Positions 35,343 through 44,540 of a DNA stretch of 64,000 nt are shown here, piece by piece. The translations under genes were made by a program, and so were the position numbers. The stretch lies in assembly GCA_003242895.1 (NCBI GenBank), contig QKMY01000021.1, positions 1-64,000 of the forward strand, read 5' to 3'. How positions within the stretch are numbered: the stretch's first letter is position 1; the number at the start of each line of letters is the position of its first letter. The DNA comes from Candidatus Margulisiibacteriota bacterium (GTDB lineage: Bacteria; Margulisbacteria; Riflemargulisbacteria; GWF2-39-127). Below the pieces are notes generated by a model. That model saw only the letters and a program-made list of their open reading frames with translations. It had not been told where the DNA came from and made no database searches.

Positions 35343-36101
35343 ATGAAAAAAAAGATATTATTTTTACTGTTTTTTGTTTTTTGCGGTTTTTTAAGTTATT
35401 CATCGGTTCATGCCGCTGATTTTCCTAAGCCGGAAGGCTATGTTAATGATTACGCCGGAGTTCTCTCTCCCCAAAGCAAATCAGTACTAGAAAATTCATT
35501 GTACGAGTTATCTCAAAAAACCGGAATCGAAATGGTAGTTGTAACTGTGGTTACAACTTATCCTTCGGAAATCTTTACCTATGCAAATGAACTGTTTGCC
35601 GATTGGAAGATTGGAAAAAAAGGCAAAGATAATGGTTTGCTGGTATTGCTGAGCCAGAAAGAGAAACGTGTTCAGGTAGAAGTTGGCTATGGGCTTGAAG
35701 GTGATTATCCGGATAGCCGTATAGGAGAAATCCTTGATACATACTTTCTTCCTTCCTTCAAAAAGGGAAATATTGAAGAAGGCATAGTCCTTGGGACTCT
35801 CTCTTTCGCTGCTCTGATCGCTCACAAAAACAACACTGAATTGACAGGTACAACTCATGTCGTTGAAAAAAGAACCTCAAGACAAAATTCCAGTGCGTTT
35901 GATATAATATCAAAAGTTTTTGTCGCGTTATTGCTTCTGGCGTTATTTATTAAATATCCGGAACTGTTCTTGCTGCTGCTTTTGGCAGGCGGAGGAAATT
36001 CTCGTAGCGGATCAGGTGGCGGATTTGGAGATTTTGGTGGTGGCTTTGGTGGGTTCGGTGGCGGATCGTCTGGTGGCGGAGGTGCCGGCAGAGGTTGGTA
36101 A
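35343..36101 (+). CDS. TPM-domain (YgcG-like) exported membrane protein with Gly-rich tail
   Basis: A 252-residue protein with a signal peptide (about 1-24), a TPM domain (about 30-150, starting YVNDYAGVLS and containing DNGLLVLLSQ and EVGYGLEGDYPD), and one membrane segment (about 192-218). A C-terminal tail of about 30 residues is almost wholly Gly with Phe and Ser, ending in RGW. TPM-domain proteins are linked to photosystem II repair phosphatases in plants, but the bacterial role is uncertain; they commonly sit beside LemA, as here. It follows the nucleotidyltransferase-like gene by four bases. Confidence 0.9.
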   Translation: MKKKILFLLFFVFCGFLSYSSVHAADFPKPEGYVNDYAGVLSPQSKSVLENSLYELSQKTGIEMVVVTVVTTYPSEIFTYANELFADWKIGKKGKDNGLLVLLSQKEKRVQVEVGYGLEGDYPDSRIGEILDTYFLPSFKKGNIEEGIVLGTLSFAALIAHKNNTELTGTTHVVEKRTSRQNSSAFDIISKVFVALLLLALFIKYPELFLLLLLAGGGNSRSGSGGGFGDFGGGFGGFGGGSSGGGGAGRGW

Positions 36102-36144
36102 GTAAAAATTTTTAGGGATTATTAAAAGAAGGAGATTTATTATC

Positions 36145-36720
36145 ATGAAAAAAGCATTGTTTTGGATCGGTGGAATTCTTGGTGTAGTTGTTTTAATTAT
36201 TTTTTTGTTAGTGGGGTATGTTGTAAGAATACAAAATAATTTCGTCACGATGGATGAAGAGGTCAAGGGTTCTTGGGCGCAAGTTGAAAACCAATTACAA
36301 CGAAGATATGATCTTATCCCGAATCTTGTAAATACCGTAAAAGGCTTTGCGGCTCAGGAAAAATCTATTTTTCTTGGTGTAGCGGATGCGCGATCAAAGT
36401 TAGCTGGTGCAAGGACAATTGACGACAAAATTGCTGCTTCTAGGGGTATGGAATCTGCAATTTCGAGGTTGCTGGTTATTTCTGAAAATTATCCGCAACT
36501 TAAGTCTGACCAGAATTTTATCAAATTGCAGGATACTCTTGAAGGTGCGGAAAATAGATTGTCAGTCGAGAGAAAAAGATATAACGATGTAGTGAAAGTT
36601 TATAATATAGAATTGCGTAAAGTTCCAAAAGGGCAGTTAGCCCAAATGCTGGGCTTTAAGCCAGCTACTTTTTTTCAAGTTGAAGAAGCAGCGAAAGCCG
36701 CTCCAAAAGTTACTTTTTAA
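36145..36720 (+). CDS. LemA family protein
   Basis: A 191-residue LemA protein. One N-terminal membrane helix (about 4-28) is followed by a mainly helical domain with the hallmark ENQLQRRYDLIPNLVNTVKGFA segment (about 49-70) and the RYNDVVKVYN motif near 148-157. The C-terminus ends in GFKPATFFQVEEAAKAAP, also typical. The molecular function of LemA is not settled; pairing with a TPM protein is recurrent. AAGGAG before the ATG. It ends two bases before the CapD-like gene, so it may be cotranscribed with the start of the polysaccharide locus. Confidence 0.95.
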   Translation: MKKALFWIGGILGVVVLIIFLLVGYVVRIQNNFVTMDEEVKGSWAQVENQLQRRYDLIPNLVNTVKGFAAQEKSIFLGVADARSKLAGARTIDDKIAASRGMESAISRLLVISENYPQLKSDQNFIKLQDTLEGAENRLSVERKRYNDVVKVYNIELRKVPKGQLAQMLGFKPATFFQVEEAAKAAPKVTF

Positions 36721-36722
36721 CT

Positions 36723-38546
36723 ATGAAGGCAAAATTAAAGATTTTAGTACTGCTTTTTGTTGACATTAGTATAACCCCAATTGCTTTATTTGCAGCGTTT
36801 TCGGTTAGGGTAGGACTGGAAAAAGCTGTACTTTTTAGCAGTGCATTCTGGTGGGCTTATATATTATTCGCGTTATTAAGAATAATAGTATTCTGGCAAA
36901 CCGGAATGTACAAAATGATCTGGCGCTACGCAAGTATTCGAGAGCTGATCGACGTTGTCAAAGCAATATCTATATCATCATTAATCATCGTTTTATTGTT
37001 TTTCATCTTTAAAGTTGATTCATTCCCTAAGATCGTTTTAGCTCTCGATTATATCCTTAATGCTGCATTGATCGGCGCAACCAGACTATCGTACCGTGTT
37101 TATCGAGAGCTCAAGTTCCGGCCTGATAAAAATATAAAGAAAAAAAGAATTCTTATTGTCGGTGCAGGCGATTCTGCTGTTCATCTTGCCAGGCAGATGG
37201 AGCGGATACCTGATTATCATCTCGTGGGCTTTGTTGATGATGACAAGAGTAAGGTCGGTTTAAAGATATTCCAGGTTACTGTAAGGGGAATGATAAGTGA
37301 TATCCCGGAAGTTGTCTCAGATGAAGATATCGACGAGATAATCATCAGTATACCTTCCGCTACGTCCGAAGAGATGCGGCGCGTTGTCCGATACTGCGAA
37401 GCTTCTGATGCGGTTTTCAAGACACTCCCGAGTATCAATGAAATTATTGATGGTAATTTCAACATTAGTCACATTCGAGAAGTAAGGATCGAAGACCTTT
37501 TAGGCCGGGAACCTGTTGAACTGGATATTAAAAAAATATCTGAGTATTTGTATGGAGAACGAATTCTTGTTACAGGTGCAGGAGGTTCGATAGGCTCGGA
37601 ACTTTGCCGGCAGATTGCCCAGTACAACCCTTCCAAATTAATACTTTTAGGACACGGAGAAAATTCGATTTATCTTATAGATCAGGAATTAAGAAAAAAA
37701 TATCCTTATGTTAATTTTGTTAATGTTATTGCAGATATTCGGAATACGGAGAAAATTGATAAATTATTTGAAAAATATAGTCCGACGGTAGTGTTTCACG
37801 CCGCCGCCCATAAGCATGTTCCTCTTATGGAGGATAATGCTGATGAAGCTGTTATGAATAATGTGTTCGGTACCTTGAATATAGCCAAAGCTGCTGAAAA
37901 ACACGGGACCAAACGATTTGTAATGATATCGACTGATAAGGCAGTTAATCCGACCAACATTATGGGTGCGACAAAAAGAATTGCTGAAATGGCAGTGTTG
38001 TCCCGATCTAAGCGATTAACCAAGACAAAGTTCGTGGTAGTAAGGTTTGGGAACGTTTTAGGTAGTAGGGGAAGTGTAGTCCCTCTCTTTAAAAAACAGA
38101 TAAATGAAGGCGGTCCTATTACGGTAACCCATCCGGAAGTCACCAGGTATTTTATGACAATTAAGGAAGCAACTCAGCTCGTTATCCAGGCCGGATCGAT
38201 GGCAGAAGGCGGCGAGAAGTTTATTCTGGATATGGGTGAACCTGTCAAAATAGCTGATCTGGCACGTGATATGATCAAACTGTCAGGGCTTGAGGAAGGC
38301 GTAGATATTAACATCGAATATGTTGGTCTGCGCCCTGGCGAGAAATTATATGAAGAATTATTTAATGCCCAGGAAAAAGCTAATGTTACCCACAATAAAA
38401 AGATATTCATCGCTGAACCCGAGGTAATTGATGATCATCGGTTAGAACGAAGTATTCACGAATTAACGATTTTAGCAGGTTCTTTGAAAACCGACGAAAT
38501 AAAAGAAAAGATAGCATTGCTGGTAGAGAATTATTCTTATAAATAA
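36723..38546 (+). CDS. membrane UDP-sugar 4,6-dehydratase/epimerase (CapD/FlaA1/PglF type)
   Basis: A 607-residue enzyme that typically converts UDP-GlcNAc to a 4-keto-6-deoxy sugar for surface glycans. Four hydrophobic segments in the first 120 residues anchor it. A CoA-binding-like Rossmann domain (GAGDSA, 147-152) precedes the catalytic SDR domain, which has GAGGSIG (285-291), the STDK segment (403-406, where the family keeps its catalytic Asp/Lys) and NIMGATK (412-418). There is no clear ribosome site two bases after lemA. It starts the sugar-nucleotide part of the polysaccharide locus. Confidence 0.93.
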   Translation: MKAKLKILVLLFVDISITPIALFAAFSVRVGLEKAVLFSSAFWWAYILFALLRIIVFWQTGMYKMIWRYASIRELIDVVKAISISSLIIVLLFFIFKVDSFPKIVLALDYILNAALIGATRLSYRVYRELKFRPDKNIKKKRILIVGAGDSAVHLARQMERIPDYHLVGFVDDDKSKVGLKIFQVTVRGMISDIPEVVSDEDIDEIIISIPSATSEEMRRVVRYCEASDAVFKTLPSINEIIDGNFNISHIREVRIEDLLGREPVELDIKKISEYLYGERILVTGAGGSIGSELCRQIAQYNPSKLILLGHGENSIYLIDQELRKKYPYVNFVNVIADIRNTEKIDKLFEKYSPTVVFHAAAHKHVPLMEDNADEAVMNNVFGTLNIAKAAEKHGTKRFVMISTDKAVNPTNIMGATKRIAEMAVLSRSKRLTKTKFVVVRFGNVLGSRGSVVPLFKKQINEGGPITVTHPEVTRYFMTIKEATQLVIQAGSMAEGGEKFILDMGEPVKIADLARDMIKLSGLEEGVDINIEYVGLRPGEKLYEELFNAQEKANVTHNKKIFIAEPEVIDDHRLERSIHELTILAGSLKTDEIKEKIALLVENYSYK

Positions 38547-38574
38547 TTTTGCATAAGCTGTTGAGGAGGAAATA

Positions 38575-39906
38575 ATGAAGATAGCCGTTGTTGGAACAGG
38601 ATATGTAGGTTTGGTGACCGGGACCTGCCTGGCAGATCTTGGTAACGAAGTTGTATGTGTCGATAAAGACGACGAAAAAATTAATATGTTGAATTCTGGC
38701 AAAATTCCAATATATGAGCCTGGGCTTGAAGAGCTTGTTAAGAAAAATGTTATATTTAAGCGATTGTCTTTTTCTAATAATTTAGTTGAACTTGTGAGTG
38801 CTACCGACATATTTTATATTGCTGTCGGGACTCCTCCGACTCCTACTGGCGAGGCAGATATTTCGGCAGTGCTGGCAGTCGCGAAAACGATAGGGGAAAC
38901 GTTAAAAAAACAAGGTCTTAATGAAGAAAAGTTTAAAGTCATCGTTAATAAAAGCACTGTTCCGGTTGGGATGGGTGTTCGTGTTGAGCAGACCCTGAAC
39001 GAAATGGGAATCGACAGTAAATACTTTGGTGTGGTTTCTAATCCTGAGTTCTTGAGGGAAGGATCTGCGATTAATGATACGATGAGGCCGAACCGTATTG
39101 TTATCGGCAGCAATTCCACAAAGGCGCTGGATATTATCGAAAAACTTTACAGGCCGATTTATCTTATTGAAGCCCCCGTTGTAAAAACCAATTTGGAAAC
39201 CGCTGAAATGATAAAATATGCTTCGAACTGTTTTTTAGCAACAAAAATATCCTTTATAAATGAGATGGCAAATATCTGTGAGAAAGTTGGCGCAGATGTT
39301 AACACCGTTGCGAAAGGGATGGGGCTCGATAATCGAATTGGCAAATATTTCCTGCATGCTGGCCCAGGTTATGGGGGATCCTGTTTCCCCAAGGATACCA
39401 GAGCTTTAATTAGTATTGCTGCTAAGAATGGCTATGATCTTAAGATAGTCAAAGCGGCCGAAGAAGTTAATGCGATTCAAAAACGTAAAGTAGGAAGTAT
39501 AGTAAAAGAATACTTTGAAAATGATACCAACAACAAAGTTATAACGTTATTGGGCCTTGCGTTTAAACCTAACACTGATGATATGAGAGAGGCTCCGGCT
39601 TTGATAGCAATTGAGGAGCTGCTCGCTATGGGCTTTATTATCAATGTATTCGATCCGGCCTCTATGGACGAGTGTCAGCGGAAATATCTCGGAAATCGGG
39701 TTGTTTACTGTAATAGTGTGAGTGAGGCCGTTGAGGCTTCCGATGGCGTTATTATAATGACGGAGTGGAACGAGTTCCGGGAAATGGATATGCTGGGGAT
39801 TAAGAAAAAACTAAGGACTCCGTTTTTTCTTGATGCGCGGAATATCTATGTGCCTGAAAGAATGAGAGAAATCGGGTTTCATTACTATTGTATCGGAAGG
39901 TGCTAA
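38575..39906 (+). CDS. ugd: UDP-glucose 6-dehydrogenase
   Basis: Oxidises UDP-glucose twice with NAD to UDP-glucuronate, a precursor of capsule sugars. The 443-residue protein has the N-terminal NAD loop GTGYVGLVTG (7-16), the STVPVGMG segment (127-134), and catalytic C270 in GPGYGGSCFPKD. The C-terminal domain has LGLAFKPNTDDMREAP. GAGGAGG before the ATG. The downstream small transporter gene begins one base after its stop, which implies tight coupling. UDP-GlcNAc or GDP-mannose dehydrogenase would be close alternatives; length and motifs favour UDP-glucose. Confidence 0.93.
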   Translation: MKIAVVGTGYVGLVTGTCLADLGNEVVCVDKDDEKINMLNSGKIPIYEPGLEELVKKNVIFKRLSFSNNLVELVSATDIFYIAVGTPPTPTGEADISAVLAVAKTIGETLKKQGLNEEKFKVIVNKSTVPVGMGVRVEQTLNEMGIDSKYFGVVSNPEFLREGSAINDTMRPNRIVIGSNSTKALDIIEKLYRPIYLIEAPVVKTNLETAEMIKYASNCFLATKISFINEMANICEKVGADVNTVAKGMGLDNRIGKYFLHAGPGYGGSCFPKDTRALISIAAKNGYDLKIVKAAEEVNAIQKRKVGSIVKEYFENDTNNKVITLLGLAFKPNTDDMREAPALIAIEELLAMGFIINVFDPASMDECQRKYLGNRVVYCNSVSEAVEASDGVIIMTEWNEFREMDMLGIKKKLRTPFFLDARNIYVPERMREIGFHYYCIGRC

Positions 39907-39907
39907 G

Positions 39908-40273
39908 ATGCAGACGTTTATTTTAATAGCACTGCCTCTGATATTTGGTATTTCCGGACAATTGCTGCTAAAAACCGGAATTATGCAAATCGGAAAATTT
40001 TCAATAATGAATTCTCAAATCATTTTTCAAATGATTAAGATTATGCTTAATCCGTTTGTGTTTCTTGGCTTTATCTGTTACGCGCTGGCTTCTGTCGTTT
40101 GGATTGTTACATTGTCGCGTGTACCGTTAAGCTTTGCTTATCCGATGCTGAGTATCAATTATGTCGGGATATTGATCGCTTCAAAAATGCTTTTCGGAGA
40201 AGATGTAAATATGGTTCGCTGGATTGGTGTTTTTATTATCTGTACCGGGGTTTTCCTGGTAGGAAGAAGTTAA
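39908..40273 (+). CDS. small EamA/SMR-type membrane protein
   Basis: A 121-residue protein with four predicted membrane helices (about 2-24, 34-57, 61-84 and 95-119) and a LLLKTGIMQIG segment after the first. This is the size and layout of small multidrug-resistance-like or ArnE-type flippase subunits. Between ugd and rfbC, a role in flipping a lipid-linked sugar is more likely than drug export, but that is inference. It probably works as a dimer. Confidence 0.78.
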   Translation: MQTFILIALPLIFGISGQLLLKTGIMQIGKFSIMNSQIIFQMIKIMLNPFVFLGFICYALASVVWIVTLSRVPLSFAYPMLSINYVGILIASKMLFGEDVNMVRWIGVFIICTGVFLVGRS

Positions 40274-40332
40274 TTGTTACTGCGGTTTCAACTAATTTTT
40301 AAAAAGAAATAATTGATAAAAGGTACCTGGTT

Positions 40333-40881
40333 ATGCCATTTCAATTTAGCAAATTATCTATTCCTGATCTAGTTCTTCTTGAGCCTAAAGTTTTTCATGA
40401 CTCAAGAGGCTATTTTGTCGAGACCTATAAAGAATCGGAGTTCTTAGCTCAAGGGATTAATTATTCCTTTGTACAGGATAATCGGTCAAAATCTATAAAA
40501 GGAGTTCTCCGGGGATTGCATTATCAGCTAGCTCCAAAGTCACAGGGGAAATTAGTATCAGTTATAAAAGGCAGAGTCTGGGACGTGGCAGTTGATATTC
40601 GAAAAAGTTCTCCGATGTTCGGTAAATGGATCGGAATAGAACTGAGTGAAGAAAATAACCGTATATTTTTTATTCCTCCTGGGTTTGCTCATGGTTTTGT
40701 CGCTTTAACTGATGAGGTTCACCTTCAATATAAATGCACGAACGAGTACTCCGGGGCATTGGATAGAGGTATTATCTGGAACGATCCTGATCTTGCAATT
40801 GACTGGCCGGTTAGCGCGCCAATCGTCTCACAGAAGGATTCGTTGTTGCCCAGGTTAAAAGATGCAGAGTGTTTTGAATAA
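40333..40881 (+). CDS. rfbC: dTDP-4-dehydrorhamnose 3,5-epimerase
   Basis: Epimerises the 4-keto-6-deoxy intermediate in dTDP-L-rhamnose synthesis or a related sugar. The 182-residue cupin has FHDSRGYFVETY (21-32), FVQDN (46-50), RGLHYQ with catalytic H63, Y133 in LQYK, and FIPPGFAHGF (113-122). Length is standard. The partner rfbA/B/D genes are not in the window, so it could act on another dTDP-keto sugar. It is followed by about 130 bases without a gene, then the membrane transferase. Confidence 0.94.
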   Translation: MPFQFSKLSIPDLVLLEPKVFHDSRGYFVETYKESEFLAQGINYSFVQDNRSKSIKGVLRGLHYQLAPKSQGKLVSVIKGRVWDVAVDIRKSSPMFGKWIGIELSEENNRIFFIPPGFAHGFVALTDEVHLQYKCTNEYSGALDRGIIWNDPDLAIDWPVSAPIVSQKDSLLPRLKDAECFE

Positions 40882-41009
40882 TCTTTGTCTGAAATGCAGC
40901 TTAGTACTGTTTATACGTTCAATCTTTATACGGTAAATAATCTTAGTACCGATTAACTTTTATATCTCAGGAGTTTGGTAGCAGAGAAATATATACTAAA
41001 GGTTTAAAG

Positions 41010-42824
41010 ATGCAACGGTATGTAAGATATCTTCAAATTATAACCATATTGGTCATTATTACGCTGGCAGGATTTGTCAGATTAGCTAATCTGGGGACTC
41101 AGTTTACACATGTTGATGATATTGGCGTTGCTGTTACAACGCTCGACCGGGAAGAAAAATTCTTCGTACATTTAGAAAAAGCATCTCATAAGCTTGAAAA
41201 AAAATTCAATATTCATCTGGTGCCTTTAAAAACGTTAACTCGCTGGAATATAAACGACAATCCCGTCAAAAATATAATTTCGTATATACCGAATAAGATC
41301 ATTCAGGTCCACGCAATTCCGGAGATTTGGACCTACGCTCCTCTCCAGTGTGCTTTTGTTCCTTTTTTTATTAATAGCTCACAATCATACCGGGATATTA
41401 TTTTCTGGGGAAGGTTTCCTGCATTTCTTACCAGCATGGTGGCTATCATTCTGCTGTGTGTGTTCTCTATCGCCCTTTATGGTGAAAAGAGATTTTTTCC
41501 ATATCTTGTTGCCGGACTGGCATTATTTTCTTTCTCTTGGATGCACATTATATACTCGCAGCAGATGGAGAATTATGTATCTGGATTAATCGCGATTATG
41601 ACGACATTAATAATCCTTATCAATATTCCGGCTATAGAGACATCTCGAAAAAAGATTTTTTTATCAACATGTTTGATTGCATTCGTCTGTTATCTACACT
41701 ACCAATTATTATTTTTCCTTCCTGCCTATTGGGGTTGTATTGTTTATAATTTGTATCTAAGAGAAAAAGGAATAGTAACTGTTATCAAAAGGCTTATACC
41801 AAGGTTAGTTGTTTTTTCTATTCTCATTTATCCGCTTATAGATTTTATTATGGCCAGAAATCTTGGAGAACGGGGAATTAACTGGAATACTGGACCGGAA
41901 AAAGAATTCTTCTTTAATATTTTATCGGCACATGGCTTGCTTGACAGGATTACTTACTCAATAGTTTTTTTTACTAAGAATACATTTATCGTTTTCACTG
42001 ATCTTATTGCCTTTATGCCTGAGGACACTCGCTTTAGTCTAATTATAGGGACTATTTGTTTCTGTTTAGCAGGCATAGGTCTCTTCAGTTGTTTCAGGAG
42101 CACACAGCATACTAAAAAAATGCTTGGATTGTTTATTGTTATTGCTTCTCTGACTTGGATATTTCTTGTGCTCATAAATAAAATAACCATTAGCCCTACC
42201 AGACATAGCCTTATTCTTTTGCCACTGATAATAATTCTCATCAGTGAGGGCCTTGGTTTAGCTGCTGGTTATTTTAAACGGGACGTTCAGTCTGGGCTTA
42301 GCATTTCTTTGGCCATTATGATAATTGTTGTTTTTTTTACAAATTGGACTTCAGTTTCGAAGCAACGATTGGATCATTTCGATGAAGCCAGAATAGCTCA
42401 ATTATTGCAAAAATATCAGGTAAGCACGATTATCAGCTACGGATGGACTTGGAATATTGATCTTATGAATTCGATCAGCAAAAAATATAATTACGGACAT
42501 ATTAATGACTGCGATTTCAAACAATTTGATCTGATGCATGGTGATATTTCCAGCGACAATTTTAACCATCGGGCTGTAGCAGTGATAAGTCATCGACACG
42601 CTCCTGACAAACGGCTTTATGCTATTTTTAAGGAACAATTCAGCGCGGAGCCTGTGAGCACCGTTTATTCAGATAATATACCTTCTGCCAAAGAGATTGA
42701 ATTCAGCCATAGGACAAAAAATGGCACCAATGGATATTATTTCAACATTATCAAGACGAGAAGCATTCCTCATAATTATCAAACAAATTTAAATCAGAAC
42801 AAAAGGAGCTATGCATGCAAATAA
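41010..42824 (+). CDS. PMT/ArnT-like membrane glycosyltransferase
   Basis: A 604-residue polytopic protein. The first membrane helix (about 8-27) is followed by an outside loop with TQFTHVDDIG (about 31-40), where the GT-C fold keeps its acidic catalytic pair. Roughly ten more hydrophobic segments lie between about 125 and 450, and a soluble C-terminal domain runs to 604. This layout fits GT39/GT83-like enzymes that use polyprenyl-phosphate sugars on the outer face of the inner membrane. The acceptor is unknown. It overlaps the next gene by ten bases, so they are translationally linked. Confidence 0.7.
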   Translation: MQRYVRYLQIITILVIITLAGFVRLANLGTQFTHVDDIGVAVTTLDREEKFFVHLEKASHKLEKKFNIHLVPLKTLTRWNINDNPVKNIISYIPNKIIQVHAIPEIWTYAPLQCAFVPFFINSSQSYRDIIFWGRFPAFLTSMVAIILLCVFSIALYGEKRFFPYLVAGLALFSFSWMHIIYSQQMENYVSGLIAIMTTLIILINIPAIETSRKKIFLSTCLIAFVCYLHYQLLFFLPAYWGCIVYNLYLREKGIVTVIKRLIPRLVVFSILIYPLIDFIMARNLGERGINWNTGPEKEFFFNILSAHGLLDRITYSIVFFTKNTFIVFTDLIAFMPEDTRFSLIIGTICFCLAGIGLFSCFRSTQHTKKMLGLFIVIASLTWIFLVLINKITISPTRHSLILLPLIIILISEGLGLAAGYFKRDVQSGLSISLAIMIIVVFFTNWTSVSKQRLDHFDEARIAQLLQKYQVSTIISYGWTWNIDLMNSISKKYNYGHINDCDFKQFDLMHGDISSDNFNHRAVAVISHRHAPDKRLYAIFKEQFSAEPVSTVYSDNIPSAKEIEFSHRTKNGTNGYYFNIIKTRSIPHNYQTNLNQNKRSYACK

Positions 42825-44461
42825 TTATTCCCATGTCCGGACAAGGACAACGATTTGTCGATGCAGGGTATCAAGTCCCAAAGCCGCTCATAGAAGTCGA
42901 TGGGAAACCGATCATCGAACATGTGGTGTCTATGTTCCCGGGCGAAACTGATTTCGTATTTATCTGTAACAGCATACATCTCAACGAAACACAAATGAGG
43001 ACTATACTTACCAGGATTGCTCCGAAAGCAAAGATCGTTGAGATAGGGCCCCATAAAAAGGGACCTGTTTATGCAGTCTCCAAGATTTTTGATTTGATCG
43101 ATGATGATCAGGAAGTGATCATTAACTATTGTGATTTTGGAAAATACTGGGATTATAGCGATTTTTTGGCGCATACCCGCTCAAGAGAGGCTGATGGGGC
43201 AATCCCGGCCTACAAGGGGTTCCATCCACATATGCTAGGAACGACCAATTACGCTTTTATGAGGTTCACGGATCAATGGATGTCAGAGATAAGAGAAAAA
43301 CAGCCATTTACTGATGACCGTATGGAAGAATATGCCTCTGACGGAACGTATTATTTTAAAAAGGGAAGTTATGTCAAAAAATATTTCTGTCAGCTTATCG
43401 ACGAAGATATTCATGTTAACGGTGAATATTATGTCAGTATGGTCTATAATCTTCTTCTCAAGGATAGTCTAATCGTTTCCATTTATGAAATACAGCACAT
43501 GCTTCAGTGGGGTACACCTGGCGACTTGAAGGAATATGAGAAGTGGTCTGATTACTTCAGAAATATTATCCTTGAAAAGCGTAGCTACCCTGTCAATAGA
43601 AATAGTATAACATTGATACCGCTGGCAGGGCGGGGGAACAGGTTCGCGACAGAAGGATATCTCAATCCGAAGCCACTTATCGAAGTCAGCGGAAAGCCGA
43701 TGATCATTCAATCAGCAGATTATCTGCCGGATTCCGAACAGCATATTTTTGTTTGTCTGGGGGATCATCTTGATAATTATCCTCTTGAAAAGGAGATCAA
43801 AAAAATATTTCCAGGTACGAAAATCGTCCGTCTTGATCAGGTGACTGAGGGACAGGCATGCACCTGCGAGATCGGGTTGCGGGACGAGGACCTTGATTCT
43901 CCTCTCGTTATCGGCGCTTGCGATAATGGGATGCTCTGGGATAGCGAAAAATACCGGCAATTGCTCGAAGCCCCAGATACTGACGCGATCGTCTGGAGCT
44001 TCCGGCATAACCAGTCGAGTAAGAACAATCCTCAGATGTACGGCTGGATAAGAACCGCCGGTGATGACAACGTAACCGGAGTATCAGTAAAAAAACCTAT
44101 CTCTGATGATCCGTTTAACGACCATGCAATAGTTGGGACATTCACCTTCAAGAAGGCGCGATACTTTATTGAATCACTTCAAAATCTCTATAATAAGGAC
44201 CTGAGGGTAAATAATGAATTTTATGTTGATAGCTGCATAAACGAACTCATCGAGCTGGGATATAAAGTAAAAGTGTTTGAGGTGACAGATTATATCTGCT
44301 GGGGCACTCCTAATGATCTGAGGACCTATGAATACTGGCAGAGTTTCTTTCATAAAAGTTCATTTCATCCTTATTCACTCGATAAGGATATTACAATGAA
44401 TTTTAGTAAGATATCTGAGCTTGATAAAAAATTTAGAACATTTCTGCAGGAGCACAAATGA
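42815..44461 (+). CDS. tandem sugar-nucleotidyltransferase-like protein (BcbE-like)
   Basis: A 548-residue protein built of two copies of the same fold. The first (about 1-250) opens with IPMSGQGQRFVDAGY and PKPLIEV; the second (about 264-515) opens with IPLAGRGNRFATEGY and PKPLIEV. Both have a metal-type acidic loop (NYCDFG and GACDNG) and a C-terminal WGTPxDLxxYExW motif. The fold is the NTP-transferase fold, close to BcbE-like capsule proteins and to cytidylyl/uridylyl transferases acting on phosphorylated small molecules. Two fused domains suggest two activations or an internal dimer. AAGGAG before the ATG; overlaps the upstream gene. Confidence 0.83.
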   Translation: MQIIIPMSGQGQRFVDAGYQVPKPLIEVDGKPIIEHVVSMFPGETDFVFICNSIHLNETQMRTILTRIAPKAKIVEIGPHKKGPVYAVSKIFDLIDDDQEVIINYCDFGKYWDYSDFLAHTRSREADGAIPAYKGFHPHMLGTTNYAFMRFTDQWMSEIREKQPFTDDRMEEYASDGTYYFKKGSYVKKYFCQLIDEDIHVNGEYYVSMVYNLLLKDSLIVSIYEIQHMLQWGTPGDLKEYEKWSDYFRNIILEKRSYPVNRNSITLIPLAGRGNRFATEGYLNPKPLIEVSGKPMIIQSADYLPDSEQHIFVCLGDHLDNYPLEKEIKKIFPGTKIVRLDQVTEGQACTCEIGLRDEDLDSPLVIGACDNGMLWDSEKYRQLLEAPDTDAIVWSFRHNQSSKNNPQMYGWIRTAGDDNVTGVSVKKPISDDPFNDHAIVGTFTFKKARYFIESLQNLYNKDLRVNNEFYVDSCINELIELGYKVKVFEVTDYICWGTPNDLRTYEYWQSFFHKSSFHPYSLDKDITMNFSKISELDKKFRTFLQEHK

Positions 44462-44540
44462 AAATACCAGAATCAATCCTTCACCTTTTGAAGTAAATGT
44501 CATAGTTAATAGAAGGGTACTTCTGACGAAGAGGTCTTTC

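Noticed and set aside
35908..36105. Overlapping frames in the Gly-rich tail of the TPM gene
   Set aside because: Low-complexity GGN codons keep several frames open. Only the TPM frame has a domain and a stop consistent with its neighbours.
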